Shown here: positions 1 to 8,922 of the stretch, piece by piece
Numbering within the stretch: the stretch's first letter is position 1
Layout of the letters: each line of letters starts with the position of its first letter
NCBI GenBank assembly: GCA_028288025.1
Contig: JAQBOM010000018.1
Span: forward strand, 54,384 to 118,383
Reading direction: 5' to 3'
Length of the DNA: 64,000 nt
From: Mucilaginibacter sp.
GTDB lineage: Bacteria > Bacteroidota > Bacteroidia > Sphingobacteriales > Sphingobacteriaceae
Notes under the pieces: generated by a model
Databases searched by the model: none
The model's input: the letters and a program-made list of their open reading frames with translations, nothing else
What the model was told of the DNA's origin: nothing
Program-made: the position numbers and the translations under genes

Positions 1-720
1 CTGATCCCGGTTTTGGCTATCGACGAAAAAAAATATACCGTAAGCAAGCCTTCACATCTGCCTATTTTCCAGGCAGTACGCAAAACGTTCAGCCAGCGCA
101 ATTTTAAATACTACCTCATCTCTGATTTTTCGTTTTATATAGCCCTCAGTATTATCTCCAGTGGCCTTTTATTTTTTGTTACTGTGCTGCTGCGCCTGCC
201 CGAATCCCTCGGCGGATTATTAATGCTAACCATGGTTGTGGTATCTCTTTTATTTTATCCGCTGATTAATTACTTATCTAAGAAAATTGGCAAAAAACCC
301 ATTGTTTTATTCTCGTTCGCATTATTGAGCATCGTATTTGTGGCTATTTATTTCTTAGGAAGGTTCCCGCTTTCGCCAAGAGTACAGGTATTTTCACTCG
401 TGCTTTGCGCGGCATTTCCGCTTGCTTCTCTCGGGATTTTACCAAACGCTATATTGGCCGAGATCGCCGAAAAAGACGCGGCGGAAACCGGCGAGAACCG
501 CGAAGGGATGTTTTTTGCCGTTAAATACCTGTTCGTAAAATTGGGCCAAACATTGGGCATCGCCTTATTTGCTTTCCTAACCGTTTACGGCAAAGACCCC
601 GGTCATGATTATGGCCTGCGTTTAAACGGCCTATGCGGTTTTGCACTCTGCCTTATCGCTTTTGGCTTTTTTACACGTTTCCGCGACACAAAGCCACGCG
701 GCAAAGCAGCGAACCAATAG
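1..720 (+). CDS. MFS sugar:cation symporter (GPH type), C-terminal part
   Basis: The reading frame is open from the first base, so the gene begins upstream of the window; about 239 residues are present. The visible part has about five to six hydrophobic helices separated by short basic loops (a KKIGKKP-type cytoplasmic loop, then a loop rich in D, E and N). That pattern and the acidic stretch near residue 160 fit the glycoside-pentoside-hexuronide branch of the major facilitator superfamily, which imports sugars with Na+ or H+ across the inner membrane. The substrate cannot be read from this half. The next genes on the opposite strand encode secreted sugar-modifying proteins, which agrees with carbohydrate use. 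Confidence 0.8.
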   Translation: MIPVLAIDEKKYTVSKPSHLPIFQAVRKTFSQRNFKYYLISDFSFYIALSIISSGLLFFVTVLLRLPESLGGLLMLTMVVVSLLFYPLINYLSKKIGKKPIVLFSFALLSIVFVAIYFLGRFPLSPRVQVFSLVLCAAFPLASLGILPNAILAEIAEKDAAETGENREGMFFAVKYLFVKLGQTLGIALFAFLTVYGKDPGHDYGLRLNGLCGFALCLIAFGFFTRFRDTKPRGKAANQ

Positions 721-753
721 TTGGGAATAGTTGCAGCGTCGCTTCACAGGCAT

Positions 754-785
754 AAAAAAGCCAGGCCTTCAATTGAAAGCCTGGC
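754..785 (-). terminator. Rho-independent terminator for the TIM-barrel gene
   Basis: An inverted repeat GCCAGGC...GCCTGGC (760-766 and 779-785) is extended inward by TTCAA/TTGAA with one mismatch. On the minus strand it is followed by a run of six U (754-759). It lies just after the stop codon of the gene ending at 811. Confidence 0.75.
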
Positions 786-810
786 CAGAGTTGATTGATT
801 TGGTAATGTT

Positions 811-1695
811 TTAAACTAAATTCTTTTTGATATAGCTAATGCTTTGAGTTATGCTATCATAAGGATCGCCGGGGCAAACATCCTGCTCTACAAAAAAGTA
901 TTTTAACCCGGCCTTTTTGGCGTGTTCAAATATTTCTTTGAAATTGATGATACCGTTACCAACTTCGGTAAACGACCTTTTCGCGGTTTTGTCCATATCT
1001 TTTACATGCCATAACGGGAACCTACCCGGATGTTGTTTAAATATCGCCATAGGGTCCTGGTTGGCTTTGGTTATCCAAAACAGATCCATTTCCATCTTCA
1101 CCAGATCTTTATCTGCATTGGCCAGTAATATTTCATAAGGGAATTTGCCGTCCTGCTTGTCAAATTCAAAATTGTGATTATGATAACAGAACTGAATACC
1201 AGCCTTTTTGCAAATTTCTCCGGCTTTATTGAATTGTTCCCCAACATATTTATAGTGGTCTAAGTTTCCTCTTTCTGTTGCTGACAAATAGGCGCAAACC
1301 ATATATTTAACCCCAATGGCTGCGGCGTCATCAACGGCTTTTTCCCAGCCGTGGAGTATAGTGCCTTCAACTGCCTGTCCGTTATATTTATCTTCTCCCA
1401 GCCCATAATGCGCGCTCGGCATAATTAAACCATTCTCTTTTAAGGCTTTTGCAAACACTTTCGCATCAACATTGTAAAATTTGCCGGCGCTATTGTAGTT
1501 ACCACCCTCTACAGAGCTATAACCTATTTGGGCAACTTTGGCAAGTGTCGCAAGCGGGTCTTTCGCCATGTGATCCCGTACGGTATATAATTGCAGGCCG
1601 ATGTGTTTTTTATCATAAGCAAACAAATTGGGCGCTGCTAACAGCCCGGCAGAAAGCACGGCCGAAGTTTTGAGAAACGAACGTCTGGTAGTCAT
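811..1695 (-). CDS. Secreted sugar phosphate isomerase/epimerase-like TIM-barrel protein
   Basis: A 294-residue protein starting at the ATG at 1695, chosen because it gives a twin-arginine-like leader (MTTRRSFLKTS, a hydrophobic stretch, then cleavage after LFA). The mature part is the xylose-isomerase-like TIM barrel (AP endonuclease family 2 fold). Metal-site segments are visible: CYHNHNFEF, KMEMDLFWI and LWHVKDMD. Bacteroidota carry many exported members, often near DUF1080 and NIPSNAP genes, and some relatives act on 3-keto sugars. The activity of this one is unknown; isomerase, epimerase or lyase are all possible. The NIPSNAP gene lies 70 bp upstream on the same strand and may be co-transcribed. 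Confidence 0.85.
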   Translation of the reverse strand: MTTRRSFLKTSAVLSAGLLAAPNLFAYDKKHIGLQLYTVRDHMAKDPLATLAKVAQIGYSSVEGGNYNSAGKFYNVDAKVFAKALKENGLIMPSAHYGLGEDKYNGQAVEGTILHGWEKAVDDAAAIGVKYMVCAYLSATERGNLDHYKYVGEQFNKAGEICKKAGIQFCYHNHNFEFDKQDGKFPYEILLANADKDLVKMEMDLFWITKANQDPMAIFKQHPGRFPLWHVKDMDKTAKRSFTEVGNGIINFKEIFEHAKKAGLKYFFVEQDVCPGDPYDSITQSISYIKKNLV

Positions 1696-1765
1696 AAGTT
1701 TATAATTGGTTAAGTAAATATAGTGTATTACGCACACTAAACAAACTGTTATATGATTGTTACAA

Positions 1766-2560
1766 TTATATCTGCGAACAGCTTGCCGGCACCAGAAATG
1801 TTGATGTTATATGTGATACCAGCTTTGCATCGGCATAATCCGGAATGGCGCGTATCTTTTGCCACTCAGGGTCGCCGCCAAAAGCTTTCCAGTGCTGGTC
1901 GTGTGCCTGCATATCGTCAAAAGTTACCATGTATATCAGGTTCGGCCGCCGTTCCCCGATAAGGGTCTCGCCAAAAAATACCGGGTTAAAGCCCAGCCGC
2001 TTAAAAATGTCAGCTTCGCCGGCGTCATTAAACATTTCCAGTTTCTTTTTCCCGGCGCTCTCGCTGGCATGTTCGTATCTCCGCAATTCAAATATGCGCT
2101 GTTTTTGCGCAGGCACAGCCAATTTGGGTGAATGCGAAAATGCCATAAGCAGCGAACTTTCTATCCGTTCGTAGGCCGGTTCAGTAGCCGGGGCGTTTAA
2201 ATACGGCGCGCCTTTTTCCAGGTATACCGCATCGCCAAACAGTTTTTCCTGTACCGATAAAAAATCAGCCAGTGTATGATATGGTATCAAAACATATACC
2301 CTGGTTTGCCCGGCAGGTTTTAACTCCGTAAACACGCCGATATTTTTACTGCCCAGCCGGTTTAAAGCCGGAATTGCGGCATTTTTAAAATAATCTTCAA
2401 CCAGCTTTTGCTGTTGCTCATTTTTCAACGTGTAAACCCGCAGCTCATAAAACTCCCTGCCGGTGTTCTTAAAATTTTCTGCAGCCATACTAATTTGAGA
2501 GCCCACGGCCCCCAATGCGGTTGTCAATAACGATGTTTTTACGAATGAACGTCTTTTCAT
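1766..2560 (-). CDS. NIPSNAP family protein with Tat-like signal
   Basis: A 264-residue protein. The start at 2560 gives a leader MKRRSFVKTSLLTTALG ending near SMAAE, typical of exported Bacteroidota proteins with an RR motif. The mature part begins YELRVYTLKN and holds two ferredoxin-like NIPSNAP repeats (about residues 35-130 and 150-260), recognised by the ELRxY segments opening each repeat (YELRVYTLK and FELRRYEHA). The biochemical function of the family is not settled. Longer in-frame starts upstream would destroy the leader and are not favoured. It is followed by the TIM-barrel gene on the same strand. Confidence 0.8.
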   Translation of the reverse strand: MKRRSFVKTSLLTTALGAVGSQISMAAENFKNTGREFYELRVYTLKNEQQQKLVEDYFKNAAIPALNRLGSKNIGVFTELKPAGQTRVYVLIPYHTLADFLSVQEKLFGDAVYLEKGAPYLNAPATEPAYERIESSLLMAFSHSPKLAVPAQKQRIFELRRYEHASESAGKKKLEMFNDAGEADIFKRLGFNPVFFGETLIGERRPNLIYMVTFDDMQAHDQHWKAFGGDPEWQKIRAIPDYADAKLVSHITSTFLVPASCSQI

Positions 2561-2783
2561 AGGTGTTTTTTTATAGAAATAAGCGGATGTTATACTAAAA
2601 CACAGTGCAGGATACAATATTACAATTATGCCGAACATATCGCATTTTTACAACAAACAAACATTCTTTTATATAAACTTGTAATTCAATATAATGAACT
2701 ATTAGGTCGGCAAAGCAAGCCCAAAAATTTCTAAATCTTTTATTTGGTTTTTGGGTTATGATTAAGATTAAAATATTGTCATT

Positions 2784-3611
2784 ATGGATTACAGGTATAC
2801 CATGAACGAACAATTTTACCGGCAAATTTTTGATAAACAGCAGCACGTTGATGCGGTGCCTTCAAACAGGGAAATAACCGCCTGGGCTATGCAGCTCATC
2901 CGTTTATTGTATCCCGAACAATCCAAGCAGGTTTTTACATCGGTTGAACAGCTTAAAGCTGAATTTTTAAAACTGGAAAAAGAGCTTTGCCAGGTGATGG
3001 ATGCAACAAAAGCCTGCGAGGCCTGCGATAACGAAGAACTGGCAAAAGAGTTCTTTGAACAGATACCGGAACTTTACAGCGTACTAAACACGGACATACA
3101 GGCGATATTCAACGGCGACCCTGCCGCCTGCAGCGAATTTGAAGTGGTGCGCACTTATCCTGGCTTTTTTGCGATATCGTTTTACCGGCTGGCACATAGT
3201 CTGTATAAGCACAATGTCCCGTTAATACCCCGTATTCTTACTGAATATGCCCATTCGAAAACCGGTATCGATATTCACCCGGCGGCTCAAATTGGCAAAT
3301 ATTTTTATATCGACCATGGCACCGGCATTGTTATCGGCGAAAGCTGCATCATCGGCCGGCATGTTAAATTATACCAGGGTGTTACCCTGGGCGCGTTGAG
3401 TGTCGACAAAAATATGGCCTTCACCAAACGTCACCCTACAGTTGAAGATAACGTAGTGATTTATTCGGGCGCAACTATCCTTGGCGGCGAAACAGTTATT
3501 GGCCACGACAGCGTTATCGGTGGCAACGTTTGGCTCACCAAAAGCGTCCTTCCCAATTCAACGGTTTATCATACACCAGCGATAACCGTTTTTAATAAAG
3601 TTAAAGCGTAA
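2784..3611 (+). CDS. Serine O-acetyltransferase
   Basis: A 275-residue protein of the CysE/EpsC type, acetylating L-serine with acetyl-CoA to give O-acetylserine. The N-terminal half is helical. The C-terminal half is a left-handed parallel beta-helix of hexapeptide repeats with the family segments GIDIHPAAQIG, IDHGTGIVIGE, LYQGVTLGALS and IGGNVWL. A second in-frame ATG at 2802 (MNEQF) is an equally plausible start and I cannot separate them. The stop lies 3 bp before the cysteine synthase gene, so the two enzymes of cysteine formation form one operon. Confidence 0.92.
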   Translation: MDYRYTMNEQFYRQIFDKQQHVDAVPSNREITAWAMQLIRLLYPEQSKQVFTSVEQLKAEFLKLEKELCQVMDATKACEACDNEELAKEFFEQIPELYSVLNTDIQAIFNGDPAACSEFEVVRTYPGFFAISFYRLAHSLYKHNVPLIPRILTEYAHSKTGIDIHPAAQIGKYFYIDHGTGIVIGESCIIGRHVKLYQGVTLGALSVDKNMAFTKRHPTVEDNVVIYSGATILGGETVIGHDSVIGGNVWLTKSVLPNSTVYHTPAITVFNKVKA

Positions 3612-3614
3612 ATA

Positions 3615-4487
3615 ATGGCAGGCCTTATTGATTTAATTGGCAATACGCCAATGGTTGAAATACAAAAACTTAACCTCAATCCAAAAGTTAAAATTTTTGC
3701 TAAGCTCGAGGGCAATAATCCGGGCGGCAGTGTTAAGGACCGGGCCGCTCTCAATATGGTAAGGAGTGCCCTGGAGCGCGGCGATATCAAACCGGGTTCC
3801 AGGCTGATAGAGGCCACCAGCGGCAATACCGGCATAGCCCTGGCTATGATCGCCTGTTTATTTGGCCTTGAAATTGAACTGGTGTTGCCTTCTAATTCAA
3901 CACGGGAGCGAACACTTACCATGGAGGCGTTCGGTGCAAAGGTAACGTTGCTTGAGGGCATCGAGCTCTGCCGTGATTATGCTGAACAAAAGGCGGCCAC
4001 CGGCGAGTATTTCTTATTAAACCAGTTTGCCAATCCCGATTGTTACGAGGCGCACTATAAAACAACCGGCCCCGAAATTTGGCGCGATACTGCCGGCAGT
4101 ATTACGCATTTCGTTAGCGCGATGGGTACAACGGGCACCATAATGGGATGTTCCCGGTATTTTAAAGAAGTTAACCCCAATATTCAGATCGTCGGTTGCC
4201 AGCCGACGGAAGGTTCATCAATTCCAGGCATCCGTCGCTGGCCCGAAGCGTATTTGCCAAAAATATTCGATCCAAAACGGGTTGACCGCGTAATTGATGT
4301 TTCGCAGGATGAAGCTACAGCCGCCACACGCAAACTGGCAAAAGTAGAGGGCGTATTTGCGGGGATGAGCAGCGGCGGCGCCCTATTTAGTGCATTAAAA
4401 TTAGCGAAAGAGCTAACGGAAGGGACCGTCGTATTTATCTGCTGCGATCGCGGCGACAGGTACCTGAGCAGCGACCTGTTCGGTTAA
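3615..4487 (+). CDS. cysM: Cysteine synthase (CysM type)
   Basis: A 290-residue PLP enzyme of fold type II making L-cysteine from O-acetylserine and sulfide (CysM forms may also use thiosulfate). Visible motifs are the N-terminal GNTPMVE, the PLP lysine in GGSVKDRAA (Lys41), the substrate loop EATSGNTGIAL, the phosphate-binding glycine-rich loop SAMGTTGTIMG, and GMSSGGAL near the end. At 290 residues it is closer to CysM than to the longer CysK. It follows the serine acetyltransferase gene after 3 bp. Confidence 0.93.
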   Translation: MAGLIDLIGNTPMVEIQKLNLNPKVKIFAKLEGNNPGGSVKDRAALNMVRSALERGDIKPGSRLIEATSGNTGIALAMIACLFGLEIELVLPSNSTRERTLTMEAFGAKVTLLEGIELCRDYAEQKAATGEYFLLNQFANPDCYEAHYKTTGPEIWRDTAGSITHFVSAMGTTGTIMGCSRYFKEVNPNIQIVGCQPTEGSSIPGIRRWPEAYLPKIFDPKRVDRVIDVSQDEATAATRKLAKVEGVFAGMSSGGALFSALKLAKELTEGTVVFICCDRGDRYLSSDLFG

Positions 4488-4588
4488 AATTAAATTATAC
4501 TATTCCTGCATAGTTATTAATCTCGCAACGGTTTCGGCGAACAATATCAATTCCCCGTTGTTGGAGAGTAATATTATAAATTGAAATT

Positions 4589-5467
4589 ATGCAATGGTTT
4601 GGCGGACGCGAAAGCGACAATGTTGAAGAAGGAAGCAGCAGCGGCGGTGGCCCGGGATTTCTCTTTGGCGGAGGTATTCTAGGCTTTATAGCTTTGCTGA
4701 TTTATTTATTTACCGGGGTCAATCCTGCACAGTTATTCAATGGCCAGGGCAGCAGCGATAGCACACAGCAACGAAATACCCGGGTAAGCAATGGGCCAGA
4801 GGGCTCTCAAAAAAGATTTTCACGGGTGATTTTTGCCGGAACCGAAGATGTATGGGATAGCCTGTTTAATGCAATGGGTAAAAAATATGTTCACCCAACC
4901 CTGCATCTTTACAGCCAGGGAGTAGATGCGGAAGGATGCGGCTTTGCCAGCTCAGCCACAGGTCCGTTTTATTGCCCGGCCGATCAAAAAGTTTATTTGG
5001 ACACTTCTTTCTTTGCCGAAATGCAGCAGCGTTTCAAGGCGCCAGGCGACGCTGCTGCGGCATATGTTATCGCGCACGAGGTTGGACATCACGTTCAAAA
5101 TCTTTTAGGCTTGTCAGCCAAAATAGATGAAGCAAGGCAACGATTAAGTAAAACGGAGTTTAACAAGCTGTCTGTTAAGCTTGAACTGCAGGCTGATTTT
5201 TATGCCGGCGTTTGGGCACACTACGAGGCATTAAATCATCAGAATAACATTATTATCAACCGCGCTGATATCGATTCGGCGCTGGTGGCAGCAAACGCCA
5301 TTGGCGACGACCGGCTGCAGCAACGTTACCAGGGCCGTGTAGAACCGGATAGCTTTACACATGGAACATCCAAACAGCGGGCATACTGGTTTAAGAAAGG
5401 TTTTGATACGGGAGATATTATGCAAGGCCATACTTTTGACCCTGCTGATCTTGCTGAGAATCAGTAA
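4589..5467 (+). CDS. Putative neutral zinc metallopeptidase (YpfJ family)
   Basis: A 292-residue protein with an N-terminal Gly/Ser-rich cytoplasmic stretch, one transmembrane helix (about residues 24-45), a polar linker and a large extracytoplasmic domain. The zincin motif HEVGHH is at 163-168, and a downstream ELQADFYAG segment supplies the probable third zinc ligand. These are hallmarks of the conserved YpfJ/KPN_02809 metalloprotease family. Substrates are not known to me. The gene stands alone about 100 bp after cysM and ends in a hairpin shared with the convergent helicase gene. Confidence 0.85.
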   Translation: MQWFGGRESDNVEEGSSSGGGPGFLFGGGILGFIALLIYLFTGVNPAQLFNGQGSSDSTQQRNTRVSNGPEGSQKRFSRVIFAGTEDVWDSLFNAMGKKYVHPTLHLYSQGVDAEGCGFASSATGPFYCPADQKVYLDTSFFAEMQQRFKAPGDAAAAYVIAHEVGHHVQNLLGLSAKIDEARQRLSKTEFNKLSVKLELQADFYAGVWAHYEALNHQNNIIINRADIDSALVAANAIGDDRLQQRYQGRVEPDSFTHGTSKQRAYWFKKGFDTGDIMQGHTFDPADLAENQ

Positions 5468-5489
5468 GGCGAATTATCGTTTCGCCTTA
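5465..5489. terminator. Bidirectional terminator hairpin holding two stop codons
   Basis: A perfect 9-bp stem TAAGGCGAA / TTCGCCTTA (5465-5473, 5481-5489) with a 7-nt loop lies exactly between two convergent genes. The TAA of the peptidase gene opens the stem and the helicase stop is in the loop. Confidence 0.6.
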
Positions 5490-6679
5490 TTTCCCCAACG
5501 CCTGTTTTGCGGCCTTTTGTTAGGCGCATGCTCATGCTTAACCTGCTGTATTCCTGCCAGTTCGTCAGGCACGTCGATCAGGCGGATCGGTTTATCTATC
5601 AGCACTTCAATACTCTTTAGCTTCCGCTCATCGCGGTGATTAACAAAAGTGATAGCTGTGCCGGTAGTTTCAGCACGGGCCGTCCGGCCTATCCGGTGAA
5701 TATAATCTTCCGGGTCGCCTGGCACATCATAATTAATAACCAGGTCAATTCCTTCCACATCTATGCCCCGCGATAGTGCATCGGTGCCTATAATAATAGG
5801 GAGTTGTTTGTTTTTGAAACTAAGCAGTATATCTTCCCGTTCGCGCTGTTCAAGGTCTGAGTGGAATGCGCTTACGTTCATCTTCGCTTGCTTTAATTCT
5901 TTCGCCAGCGATTTTACAATTTCCTTCCGGGATGCAAATATCAGGATGCTTGTGTATGACCCGTTCTTCAGCAGCATTTGCAGCAAAGGCGTTTTTTGCT
6001 GGTCGTGTACGCGGTATATCTGCTGATCAATACCTACCGCTGGTTGCGATACGGCAATATTTACTGATTGCGGGTTATTCAGAACGGATTTAGCCAGCGA
6101 CCGTATCCGGCCCGGCATGGTTGCTGAAAATAATAGCGTTTGCCTGGTTTTAGGCAGGTAGCTGATTATTTTCATGATATCATCCTGGAAACCCATATCC
6201 AGCATCCGGTCAGCCTCGTCAAGTACCAGGTGTGTTAAATGATTAAGCTTTAATACGCCCGAAGTAAGGTGCGCAATAAGCCTGCCGGGAGTGGCGATAA
6301 TAATATTCACATTATTCTGGATGCCGCGCCGTTGTTGTTCGTAGGCCATGCCATCGCCGCCGCCGTATACAGCTATCGAGCTTACGCCGGTAAAATAGGC
6401 CAGGCCTTCAACTTGCTGATCTATCTGCTGGGCCAGCTCACGCGTTGGCGCTAAAATAAGCGTACTGATCTGGTGCTTGTTGGTTTTGCTGATATGGTCA
6501 AGCACAGGCAGCAAATAGGCCCCGGTTTTGCCGGTGCCGGTTTGTGCACAGGCTATAATATCCTGTCCTTTTAATATGATTGGAATGGCCATCTCCTGAA
6601 TCGGGGTAGGGTTTGTAAAACCCATGCTGATGACGCCTTCTAATAAATGCTCGTTGAAATTAAAATCGTAGAAAGTCAC
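5474..6679 (-). CDS. DEAD-box ATP-dependent RNA helicase
   Basis: About 401 residues from a GTG start at 6679. Motifs in order: Q motif (GFTNPTPIQ), Walker A AQTGTGKT, PTRELAQQ, TPGRL, DEAD in VLDEADRMLD, SAT, then the second RecA domain with GTDALSRGID and HRIGRTAR, and a short basic tail. It unwinds RNA duplexes, probably in ribosome assembly or RNA decay. The frame stays open to 6799, but the GTG start reproduces the usual family N-terminus (TFYDFNF...), and the longer version would run over the promoter of the divergent mnmH gene. An ATG at 6733 is the alternative. Confidence 0.9.
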   Translation of the reverse strand: MTFYDFNFNEHLLEGVISMGFTNPTPIQEMAIPIILKGQDIIACAQTGTGKTGAYLLPVLDHISKTNKHQISTLILAPTRELAQQIDQQVEGLAYFTGVSSIAVYGGGDGMAYEQQRRGIQNNVNIIIATPGRLIAHLTSGVLKLNHLTHLVLDEADRMLDMGFQDDIMKIISYLPKTRQTLLFSATMPGRIRSLAKSVLNNPQSVNIAVSQPAVGIDQQIYRVHDQQKTPLLQMLLKNGSYTSILIFASRKEIVKSLAKELKQAKMNVSAFHSDLEQREREDILLSFKNKQLPIIIGTDALSRGIDVEGIDLVINYDVPGDPEDYIHRIGRTARAETTGTAITFVNHRDERKLKSIEVLIDKPIRLIDVPDELAGIQQVKHEHAPNKRPQNRRWGNKAKR

Positions 6680-6734
6680 TTCGTTATATGGTGAAGCATG
6701 CAAGTTATGAAAAAATGTTGTTTTATACAGCATA

Positions 6735-6767
6735 TTGCTGATATAGCGGCGGTATCTCGTATTTTTG
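6735..6767 (+). promoter_or_regulatory. Bacteroidota-type promoter of mnmH-selD
   Basis: TTG at 6735-6737, a 22-nt spacer, then TATTTTTG at 6760-6767, matching the TTG / TAnnTTTG pattern of Bacteroidota housekeeping promoters. The start codon is 40 bp downstream. Confidence 0.5.
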
Positions 6768-6807
6768 ACCGGCATCTTACAAAATATATTGTCAGGCATA
6801 CCAATAA

Positions 6808-7860
6808 ATGATTCAAACCCTCGATATCTGCAATTTCATCGAACTGGATAAAACCATCCCGGTTATTGATGTGCGCACACCTGCCGAATTTGAGCAGGGG
6901 CATGTTTGCGGGGGATATAATATACCGCTGTTTACTAACGACGAGCGGGTACAGGTTGGGACAACATACAAACAGGTCGGGCGTGAGCAGGCTATACTAT
7001 TGGGATTTGATTTGGTTGGCACGAAATGGTCGGGCTATATCAAACAGGCATTGGAAATTGCACCCGGTAAAAAAGTTGCCCTTCATTGCTGGCGCGGCGG
7101 CATGCGCAGCGGCGCAATGGCATGGGCGCTTAATTTATATGGTTTTGATGTTTACTTACTCGGTGGCGGTTACAAAAAATACCGGCGCTGGGTATTGGAT
7201 AAATTCGGTGAAAAGTTAAACATCGTCATACTCGGCGGCTTAACCGGCTCTGGTAAAACAAAGGTACTGCTCGAATTAAAAAACAAAGACCAACAGGTGA
7301 TTGACCTGGAAGATTTAGCCCAACACCAGGGTTCGGCATTCGGCTCGATGAATGCGATGGTTCAGCCAACCCAGGAGCAATTTGAAAACAACCTGGCAGC
7401 ACAGCTAAGTGTTTTAAATACAGACAAACCGGTTTGGATAGAAGATGAAAGCATTACTATCGGCAAGCGTTTTATTCCAACCGGGCTATTTCACCAGATG
7501 CGCGAGGCGGCCGTTTTTGCATTAAAAGTACCTTTAGAAGATCGTGTTAACTTTTTGGTGAGCGAATATGGCACACTCGACAAAGATTTTCTAAAAACCT
7601 GCACCGAAAAAATATGGAAACGTCTCGGCCCCGAGCAAACAAAAAAGGCGTTGACGGCAATTGATGAAGGCCGTATGGCTGATTTTATCCGGATCGTTCT
7701 GGTTTATTATGATAAAACCTACCGCAATGGGCTAAGTAAGCGCAAGCCGGAAAACATAACAGAAATTGAATGCGCCGACACCAGCGCTGAAGCAAACGCA
7801 AAACTCATTATCGTACAGCAAAACAAATTAGCCACGGGGCAAGTGGTGGTCGAAAATTAA
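6808..7860 (+). CDS. mnmH: tRNA 2-selenouridine synthase
   Basis: A 350-residue protein with an N-terminal rhodanese domain (DVRTPAEFEQGH, active Cys94 in HCWRGGMRS) and a C-terminal P-loop domain (GGLTGSGKT, about 143-151). This fusion defines MnmH/SelU, which converts 2-thiouridine at the wobble position of some tRNAs to 2-selenouridine through a geranylated intermediate, using selenophosphate. The next gene, selD, supplies selenophosphate and starts directly after the TAA stop with no gap, so the two are co-translated. Length matches the family. Confidence 0.95.
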   Translation: MIQTLDICNFIELDKTIPVIDVRTPAEFEQGHVCGGYNIPLFTNDERVQVGTTYKQVGREQAILLGFDLVGTKWSGYIKQALEIAPGKKVALHCWRGGMRSGAMAWALNLYGFDVYLLGGGYKKYRRWVLDKFGEKLNIVILGGLTGSGKTKVLLELKNKDQQVIDLEDLAQHQGSAFGSMNAMVQPTQEQFENNLAAQLSVLNTDKPVWIEDESITIGKRFIPTGLFHQMREAAVFALKVPLEDRVNFLVSEYGTLDKDFLKTCTEKIWKRLGPEQTKKALTAIDEGRMADFIRIVLVYYDKTYRNGLSKRKPENITEIECADTSAEANAKLIIVQQNKLATGQVVVEN

Positions 7861-8910
7861 ATGAATACAAAAGATATTAAACTCACGCAATATTCGCACG
7901 GAGCCGGCTGCGGCTGCAAAATTAGCCCGGCAATTTTAGATACAATTTTGCACAGCCCGATAAAGCAGGCGCCCGATGCACGTCTGCTAGTAGGTAATGA
8001 CACCCGCGATGACGCCGCCGTGTTTGACCTTGGTAACGGTACGGCGCTTATTTCAACAACGGATTTTTTTATGCCGATAGTTGATGATGCGTTTGATTTT
8101 GGGCGGATTGCCTCAGCAAATGCTATCAGCGATGTATATGCCATGGGCGGGAAGCCCGTTTTGGCTATCGCGATATTGGGCTGGCCAATCGATAAAATTC
8201 CCCCCGAGGCTGCGCAAAAAGTGCTGGAAGGCGCGCGCGCTATTTGTGCCGAAGCAGGTATTACCCTGGCCGGCGGCCATAGCATTGATTGCCCCGAGCC
8301 GGTTTTCGGCCTTGCCGTTAACGGCATTGTTGATATAAAAAATCTTAAACAAAATTCAACCGCTACAGCCGGCTGTCGCCTCTATCTTACCAAAGCATTA
8401 GGTGTTGGGATATTAAGTACTGCCCAAAAAAGGGGCATTTTAAAACCTGGGGATGCCAAAGTGGCGCTGCAAAGTATGAGCACGCTCAACAAAGCGGGCG
8501 AAGCATTGGGTCATATACCCGGGGTAAAAGCCATGACCGACATTACCGGCTTTGGATTGCTCGGTCACCTTTCCGAAATGTGCGAAGGAAGCGGCCTGCG
8601 GGCTGTTATCGAATCCGACAAAATACCAAAGATTGAATCTGTTGATAGCTACCTCGATATGGGTTGTATCCCGGGAGGAACTAACCGCAACTGGGCCAGT
8701 TACGGCCATAAAATTGCTCCTGTTTCCGAACGCCAAAAACACATTTTAGCTGATCCGCAAACAAGCGGCGGGTTATTGATCGCGGTCGATCCTTCGGGTG
8801 TTTCCGCTGTCGAAGACGTTTTAAGAAGACATGGAATTGACGAAAAAAATATTGTCCCTATTGGCTGGCTGGAAGAGAATAACGGCGCGGAATTGGTAAT
8901 TGTGCGATAG
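7861..8910 (+). CDS. selD: Selenide, water dikinase (selenophosphate synthetase)
   Basis: A 349-residue enzyme that makes selenophosphate from selenide and ATP. The catalytic N-terminus reads HGAGCGCKISP with Cys17 and Lys20 at the same positions as in E. coli SelD, so this is the cysteine rather than the selenocysteine form. Further family signatures are the DD metal site (GNDTRDDAAV), TTDFFMPIVDD, AGGHSID and TDITGFGLLGH. It is directly fused in operon to mnmH. No selA or selB is in the window, so selenium may serve only tRNA modification here, but that rests on what lies outside. Confidence 0.96.
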   Translation: MNTKDIKLTQYSHGAGCGCKISPAILDTILHSPIKQAPDARLLVGNDTRDDAAVFDLGNGTALISTTDFFMPIVDDAFDFGRIASANAISDVYAMGGKPVLAIAILGWPIDKIPPEAAQKVLEGARAICAEAGITLAGGHSIDCPEPVFGLAVNGIVDIKNLKQNSTATAGCRLYLTKALGVGILSTAQKRGILKPGDAKVALQSMSTLNKAGEALGHIPGVKAMTDITGFGLLGHLSEMCEGSGLRAVIESDKIPKIESVDSYLDMGCIPGGTNRNWASYGHKIAPVSERQKHILADPQTSGGLLIAVDPSGVSAVEDVLRRHGIDEKNIVPIGWLEENNGAELVIVR

Positions 8911-8922
8911 AGTGCCTTAAAT

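Noticed and set aside
3569..3961. 130-codon frame antisense to cysM
   Set aside because: Shadow of cysM; arginine/serine-rich with no domain signature.
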